64,000 bases of DNA from NCBI GenBank assembly GCA_010015655.1, contig ML976675.1:862144-926143 (forward strand). Direction: 5' to 3'. The DNA comes from Bimuria novae-zelandiae CBS 107.79. Taxonomy: Eukaryota; Ascomycota; Dothideomycetes; Pleosporales; Didymosphaeriaceae. Shown here piece by piece: positions 58,801-64,000 of this stretch (the first letter of the stretch is position 1; each line of letters starts with the position of its first letter). The notes beneath the pieces are model-generated. The model was not told where the DNA came from. It ran no database searches and saw only the letters and a program-made list of their open reading frames with translations. The position numbers and the translations under genes were made by a program.

Positions 58801-59480
58801 TTACTATAATAACTAGAGTAATAACTAGATTCCCATATTACCTATAGCATAATTGGCGTATAATAATAAAATATTAATAATAACTAGATATGCACTATTC
58901 CATACAAACTATAAAAGGTATCTATATCCCTTTAATTAGATATTTCCTATAGTAATTAGGACGGAAGGAGCAATTAATATAGTAGAAATTATAAAAGGAA
59001 TATATAAATAACTTTAAAAATATTTAAGAATGTTTAATAGTAAAGTATTTCTTATACTAACTAAAAACGAAAAATGGCACCTTAGCTAAGGAAGGGGGAT
59101 AAAGCATATTTACTTATAAAAAATCTTAAACCTAAAAGAAAAAATACAAGAAACTAGATTATATTAAGGTTAGACTATTTTTTTTATTAAATGGATATTA
59201 CTAGTTAACTACTAATTAGAATTACTAATAGACGCTAAAATACACCTAGTATTTTATATTAACTAATTAGAACCCGTGCACCCGGAGCTACTAGTTAAAA
59301 TAACTTTTTATTACTAACCTAAGGAAGAAAATAAATTTAAAATTAAATAGATACTATAGCACACGGATTAGTCACGCACGTACCTTATTAAATAAAAAAG
59401 TTATTTATATAGTAAGAATACTTAAAAAGTAGAAGACTACTTATAAAACTATTAAGAAAAAATCTAATAGTACTAGCGTA
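55857..59480 (+). pseudogene. Gypsy G pol remnant
   Basis: Resumes Gypsy G after the Gypsy F insertion (the breakpoint lies in the sequence equivalent to Gypsy C position 34483). Protease near 56320, reverse transcriptase about 56980-57600 with IYIDNILVIF near 57320-57348, RNase H about 57720-58090, integrase about 58240-58770 (EDIAIDFIIRLPKLKDL near 58445), chromodomain near 59330-59470. The oldest-looking element in the block: RIP stops are dense and RT and integrase motifs are eroded. Confidence 0.78.
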
Positions 59481-59559
59481 TTATTACGTAGTAAAAGAGG
59501 AGGGCTTTAACTAGATTATAGACTAGTGTATTACCTCTACACCTAAAGTAGCATTAAGA

Positions 59560-59960
59560 TTAATTAACACTACTACCTAAGTAAGTTTCTTATAAGCCTC
59601 TAAGGCCTCTAATTTATCTATTATAAACATACTACGATTAAATAGCTCTTGTTTTTTTTACGTAACTCTTTACGCTAATTACGTAACCGCGCCATTTTTG
59701 CCCGTGCTAGACAAGCACGCAAGAGCGCTATATAAGCGAACTCTTCTTCTATTTAAAGTTTTACCTTCTCCTTAGCCTCTAACATCTCTAATCTCTCTAA
59801 TTTAGTGTCTATTTGTAAATAATTTAGTAAAGGAATCACTTCTAACTTATACTTTTAATTACTATACTAAATTTAATTTGTGCACTTTTAATATAGTAAT
59901 AATAAATAATAAGGTAACTACTTCTTAACGCACTATAAATACGTATCTATAGTAAATACG
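59560..59960 (-). pseudogene. Gypsy G antisense coiled-coil frame
   Basis: Minus-strand remnant between chromodomain and 3' LTR. The clearest part, about 59820-59640, reads LERLEMLEAKEKVKL, a stop, then IEEEFAYIALLRACLARAKM and a basic end; this is strongly helical. It corresponds in place and character to the antisense frames of Gypsy C and F. Confidence 0.52.
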
Positions 59961-60070
59961 TAATTTTACTTAAGATAATTATCCTGCGAATAATAGTATT
60001 ATGTAGATTAAGAAAGTAGCTTTATAAGTTGTTAACTTATAAGAATATTAAGCCTAAAGAGGGGAATTAA

Positions 60071-60485
60071 TATTAAAACCTATTAAGATCTAATATAATG
60101 CATAGTACGGTATCGATACTTATTTATGCGCCTAAGACTAAACTCCTAACTTAGTCACGAATTACGTGATAAGTCACGCGTCCTAGAACTATCTTAACAT
60201 TTAGGACCTTAGGATAAACTAGGACTTTAGGATCTATAGGACGGGACTTATATATAAGAACGTTAAAGATAGACCTTCTATCTTTATGTTTAACCTCTTT
60301 TATTAATCTATTATTTAGATTATACTTAAATATTATTAATTTATTTATACTACGTATTACTTTTAATACTAACATCCTATTAATACGTATAAGCTATTAA
60401 TAAACCTTTCCTTACCTTACTAGTACTCCTGCCCAAGAACCAACCTTAGCCCTATAGGGACCAGCTACCCCTTAGGAACTTAACA
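60071..60485 (+). repeat. 3' LTR of Gypsy G
   Basis: 415 bp, starts TATTAAAACC (ancestral TG) after a purine tract near 60050-60066 and ends GGAACTTAACA. Its 3' end (ACTCCTGCCCAAGAACCAAC) matches the LTRs of Gypsy C and the first solo LTR. No matching 5' LTR was found in the window. Confidence 0.8.
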
Positions 60486-60895
60486 TAGATAAATAAGAGT
60501 TAGAAGCTAGGCTTCTACCTCTAAACTTATATTTTAAGCGCTAAAGATCTAATAGCCTATACCCTAAAGCTTACTTCTAATTAGTTAGAAACGACGCTAG
60601 CTATCTAGATGTTAGCACCTAGCTAAGCAAGATAGATAAATCTATATTAAATAAAAGTAAAAGACCTTTCTTACTTATCTAACGCCTTATACCTACGCGT
60701 AGACACTAAACGAGTATATTAATCTAGCCTATCTAGGCCTAAAACACCTCCACTCGTTGCTCTCGTAATATTATATAACGTTATACTAATTAATTATAAA
60801 AAATTCATTTTATAAGTATCTCTACGTAATGTTAAATAATTAACCTAACGGCTCTGCATTAAAGAGCGACACGCCTTAGAACATAATTATACAAT
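60486..60895. repeat. RIP-mutated remnant at the right edge of the repeat block
   Basis: AT-rich, TA-dense sequence with no recognisable domain or LTR. It may be the right arm of the repeat into which Gypsy G inserted. Base composition changes sharply at about 60890. Confidence 0.45.
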
Positions 60896-61422
60896 ATTGG
60901 ACAAAAATGGTTCGTGAAGCAGTCGACTTATTGTCAACTTAGTAGCAGCGCTACCTTTTACATATCTGTTACCGCGCCTTTCCATTGTAACTAGGGCAGT
61001 ATAATCGGGTTAGTTATTAGAAAGATAGAATATTTTTTAGTGCAGAGACATTCGGGCAGCAGTTAACTGGTTGAACCCCTGAAACTGAAACACCGGGAGG
61101 CTTGCAGATCACAAGACAACCAATCGGGATCTCGCGAGGCTCCGTGAATTGGCCCCCAATGCGCCGATATCAAAAAGCAGTGAACGTCGGCCCTGCGGCT
61201 GTGTACCACAAGAAAGGGCCGAAATGGGGATATCGTCGTCGAAATGCAGAACGTCTTCGATTTTTGTTGCAAACGGAGTGCCTGGAGTGACTTGAAAGCC
61301 TTCTTCGTTACAGGTATCACCTGATAACGTTGCAGCATGAGTAAGCTCCACACTCTTTCCCACCTAGGCATCGCATCCGCTAACGACCCACAAGAGCCAC
61401 CATTCTTCACCGACGCCATTGA
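60896..61422. other. Sequence upstream of the DUF6536 gene, no feature seen
   Basis: Composition returns to that of the gene ends. Short open stretches on both strands (for example 61102-61290 plus) have no recognisable similarity. It may contain the promoter and 5' end of the DUF6536 gene; a TGA at 61420-61422 closes its frame upstream. Confidence 0.4.
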
Positions 61423-63842
61423 ACTCAAACCGAGGCAGAACCCTTGTCCAACAGCTACGGCGCAAAAGACACGTCCTACGACCGTTCCAAGCCCTTGATT
61501 CGCAGCGCATTGAGAAGGTGGGCGCGCTTCTCCGGTTGGCATGGCAGCGTCGCAGCATGTATCGCGATCGTCTCCCTCATCCTCCTTCTGAACATCGTGT
61601 TGGCCATAATCACCGCGACAGCTTGGAACACCAAAGTTGGAATCTCTCCAGCGTACATGGGCGATTGTACAGTGGCGCCGAGGACAACAACGGCTCTGCC
61701 CCTGCTCATCAACTTGCTGAGTAGCTTCCTGTTGGGAGCGAGCAACTATTATTGCATGCAGCGCCTTGTTGCCCCGACACGGAAAGAGATAGATGATGCG
61801 CATTCGCGGAAGCAGTGGCTAGACATAGGAGTACCCAGCGTCAGGAATTTTGGCCTCGATCAGCAAGGCTCGATTGGTATTGTGGGTGCTGCTTGGATTA
61901 AGTAGTGTGTCTCTCCACTTCGTGTACGGACTCACCCTTGCGAGCAAACATCGTCTAACAATACCTTATTTATAACTCTGTTGTCTTTGAGACTATAGCC
62001 GCCAATGACGTAACATTTTTGGTTGTTGGACCGGAATTCTTCATGAACAAAACCAGCTGGAAGTATAATTCCACTGACGGTATGTGCTCGAAATACATGA
62101 CCTTCTTGGTTCTTCACCACAAAAGCTGACTGTGGTCATTCAAAAGTCATGTATAACTCAACGTGGGATAATCATATCAGCGCGTTGTAGAATACGCTGC
62201 TTGATGATCAATATTTGGACCGCACGAAATTCGAGAATCTCACTGCAGCCGAGTGCACCTCGAGATACAATGCTGTCTTCATCACAAGCGGCTCTAGTTT
62301 TGGAGTACCAGCCGGAGTGTATCTCGACAGGTATCTCATTGATGCTTCGATTTCGTTCGCCTAATTTACCCAAGGGAGTGGCCAACTAGATATTGAAAGG
62401 ATTACTTATAGTATTTCATTGGAGTTTGCCTGTGAGTCGATACCGGGCATATCGAGCTACACTGATGCTCTACAGATTGCTTGAGCGAGATCGTTCGTTC
62501 AAGATGACAGGTCCAGTTCAGCCAAACGATACTCTGGGTAGTCATAGCATGCAACGTAGCCAAGGTCATTTTGATGGCTTCAATCCTCTGGCGACTTAAC
62601 AGTGAAACTATCGTCACCGTCGGGGATGCCATACAGTCATTTCTCCGGCGGCTGGAATTTACGACAGAAAATTGCTGCCTCGTGTCGAGGCGCACCATTG
62701 AAAAGTTATGGAGGATGCCGGAGTTGCGGAATTTGCAATACTATGATCCGCCCAAACGACAACCCTGGGGTGCTTCGTGTAGTCGAAGGCGGTGGGGCGC
62801 GTCGATGTTTCTGTGAAGACCACTTTCCCCTTCACTCTCGTCGTGCCAGCTGATTGTGGACAGATATGCCGCTGCACTCATAACGACCAGTGCATTGTTT
62901 CGCGTCATGCAGAACAACAAAGCAAGTGACCTTGGCCACAATGGGTTCGGGAAAGTGGATACAAGTAAGTCACCCAACCCCTCATGAACATTATGAGAAG
63001 GCCTTGCTCTCGCTTGTCTCAGTGTGCATTCGCAAATGTCATTCCCAAACTCAATTACCGATTTATTGCCCTGTCGGCTTCTCAACCCCTAACAGCTTCC
63101 AGAATTCCTCATCGATATTGAACTCCCCTTCAGCACCTCCATCTTCCCACACATCCTCCTTGCTGACCTGCCGCAAGCCGTCGTATCCTTCATCTACCTA
63201 ACGTACAACGGCATATTCATCTGCATGCTCGCGAACCGCGAATGGTCGCAATACGCCATCAGGCGGGCTCCGCTGCGCGTCAGCATCCCCTCCGCAGGCC
63301 AGCGCTCAACATACTTCCTCCAACTTCCCTACACCTTCAGCATACCCTTGCTTCTCGGCAGCGTTCTCCTCCACTGGTACATCTCGCAATCGATATTCCT
63401 CACGCGAATTGCCATGTACAAAGACGGCGAGGTGACGGAGATCACCGACCGGCTGACAAATTACCAGCACGTGGGGAAGGCATCGGATGAGGTGTTCACG
63501 GGGCTGGGTTACTCTGATGCGGCGTATGTTGCGAGTTTAGTTTAAGTGGGGCGATTGTGGGTGTTGTTGTTGTGGTGGGCTATGGGGTGACTTATTCGAA
63601 GGGCGTACCTGTTGGTGGGACGAATAGCACTGTTATCAGCGCGGCTTACTATGTGAGGTACCGAGATGGAAGGAGCGAGGGGAAGGACGACGATCTTGCA
63701 AGTCAGTCATTACAGTGGGGCGTCACGATCCCCGGGGGGAGGAATATGGTTGGGCATTGTTGTTTTAGCAGTGGGGAGGTAGAGGAACCAGTTGTGGGAC
63801 ATCTGTACGCGGGCGGCATGTCACGGACCAAGCGGCGGTAGG
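61423..63842 (+). pseudogene. DUF6536-family multi-pass membrane protein gene, broken
   Basis: A fungal family of unknown function with a conserved N-terminal DUF6536 domain. I recognise it in pieces spread over all three plus frames. 61423-61850: FSGWHGSVAACIAIVSLIL, LLINLLSSFLLGASNYYCMQ, DIGVPSVRN. From 61847 in another frame: ARLVLWVLLGLSSVSLHF. From 61965: YNSVVFETIAANDVTFLVV. 62165-62370: LTAAECTSRYNAVFITSG. About 62490-62700: VTVGDAIQSFL. 63118-63544: DLPQAVVSFIYLTYNGIF, AGQRSTYFLQLPYTFSIPLL. 63550-63842: the C-terminal SLQWGV and GHCCFSSGEVEEPV. A 1-nt deletion near 61848, another shift near 63535, a missing splice acceptor near 61960, and stops such as TAG near 62192 and TGA in place of a conserved cysteine codon near 62506 show it is a pseudogene. 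Sequencing errors cannot explain all of these. Confidence 0.85.
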
Positions 63843-63884
63843 CTTTTAGGTTCATCTATCGTTTGATGCTAAGCAACGTCTATG

Positions 63885-63990
63885 TAGGTAAAATGACCTT
63901 CTAGGGACTTAGATTGCCTCATACCAAGGAGAATCTGCATTCGACCTGTCCGGTGCTCCAGTACAAACCTTGGAAGCCTTATTTTACCTA
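63885..63990. repeat. Possible short inverted-repeat element
   Basis: TAGGTAAAAT at 63885-63894 and its exact inverse complement at 63981-63990 (11 bp if the next G/C pair is counted) enclose 86 bp with no frame. It could be a MITE end or chance. The right end is close to the window edge, so flanks cannot be judged. Confidence 0.25.
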
Positions 63991-64000
63991 CTCAGAGACT

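Noticed and set aside
1856..60895. AT-rich block as a centromere
   Set aside because: All large parts are explained by identified RIPed transposons; there is no satellite array. Repeats alone do not show a centromere.
61063..61803. 246-codon open frame on the minus strand, the longest single frame in the window
   Set aside because: It lies antisense to the DUF6536 N-terminal domain, whose plus-strand peptide shows clear family motifs; the minus peptide shows none.

Overview
The window looks like a chromosome segment of a filamentous ascomycete (Pezizomycotina). The evidence is short GT-AG introns of 48-51 nt in the one readable gene, fungal gene families at both ends, Fot1/pogo, Tc1 and Ty3/Gypsy chromodomain elements in between, and pervasive repeat-induced point mutation (RIP). 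RIP is seen as CpA/TpG turned into TpA, with in-frame stops mostly where CAA/CAG glutamine codons would stand. I cannot name the species.

Layout. Positions 1-1530 (minus strand) hold the N-terminal half of a P-type Na+/K+ or H+/K+-like cation ATPase that runs off the left edge. From about 1856 to about 60890 the sequence is one AT-rich block of nested transposons with no intact host gene. From about 61423 to 63842 (plus strand) lies a broken DUF6536-family membrane-protein gene, followed by 158 bp with a possible short inverted-repeat element.

The nested block can be resolved from target-site duplications (TSDs) and terminal repeats. The host is a degenerate plus-strand Gypsy element, G, whose 3' LTR is 60071-60485. 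Four things are inserted in G or its left remnant: Gypsy A (2907-20424, minus, TSD GGTAG), a solo LTR (20926-21381, TSD ATATA), Gypsy B (21418-28909, minus, TSD ACTTA) and Gypsy F (29944-55856, plus). Gypsy A contains Pogo-1 (5101-15123), which contains Pogo-2 (5723-11759) and Pogo-3 (11762-13888) side by side; Pogo-2 contains Pogo-X1 (6127-7916) and Pogo-Y1 (9260-11368). Gypsy F carries Pogo-X2 in its 5' LTR (30062-31851), Gypsy C (32505-49510, TSD AAAAG) in its gag region, and a solo LTR (54417-54863, TSD AGAGT) near its 3' end. Gypsy C in turn holds Tc1-D (about 38755-43796), which contains Tc1-E (42102-43728), then Pogo-Z (43799-46823) with a LINE-like insertion, then Pogo-Y2 (46826-48939). 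Nesting reaches five levels.

The most interesting signals are four. (1) Six of seven pogo terminal-repeat types carry a type-specific motif repeated at exactly 17 bp spacing. (2) Two groups of pogo elements share nearly the same transposase core but have different terminal repeats together with a different N-terminal DNA-binding helix. (3) Tc1-D has two converging genes, one a 625-codon frame of unknown function with a three-fold repeated peptide. (4) All three plus-strand Gypsy families have an antisense Cys-containing and/or coiled-coil frame just before the 3' LTR.
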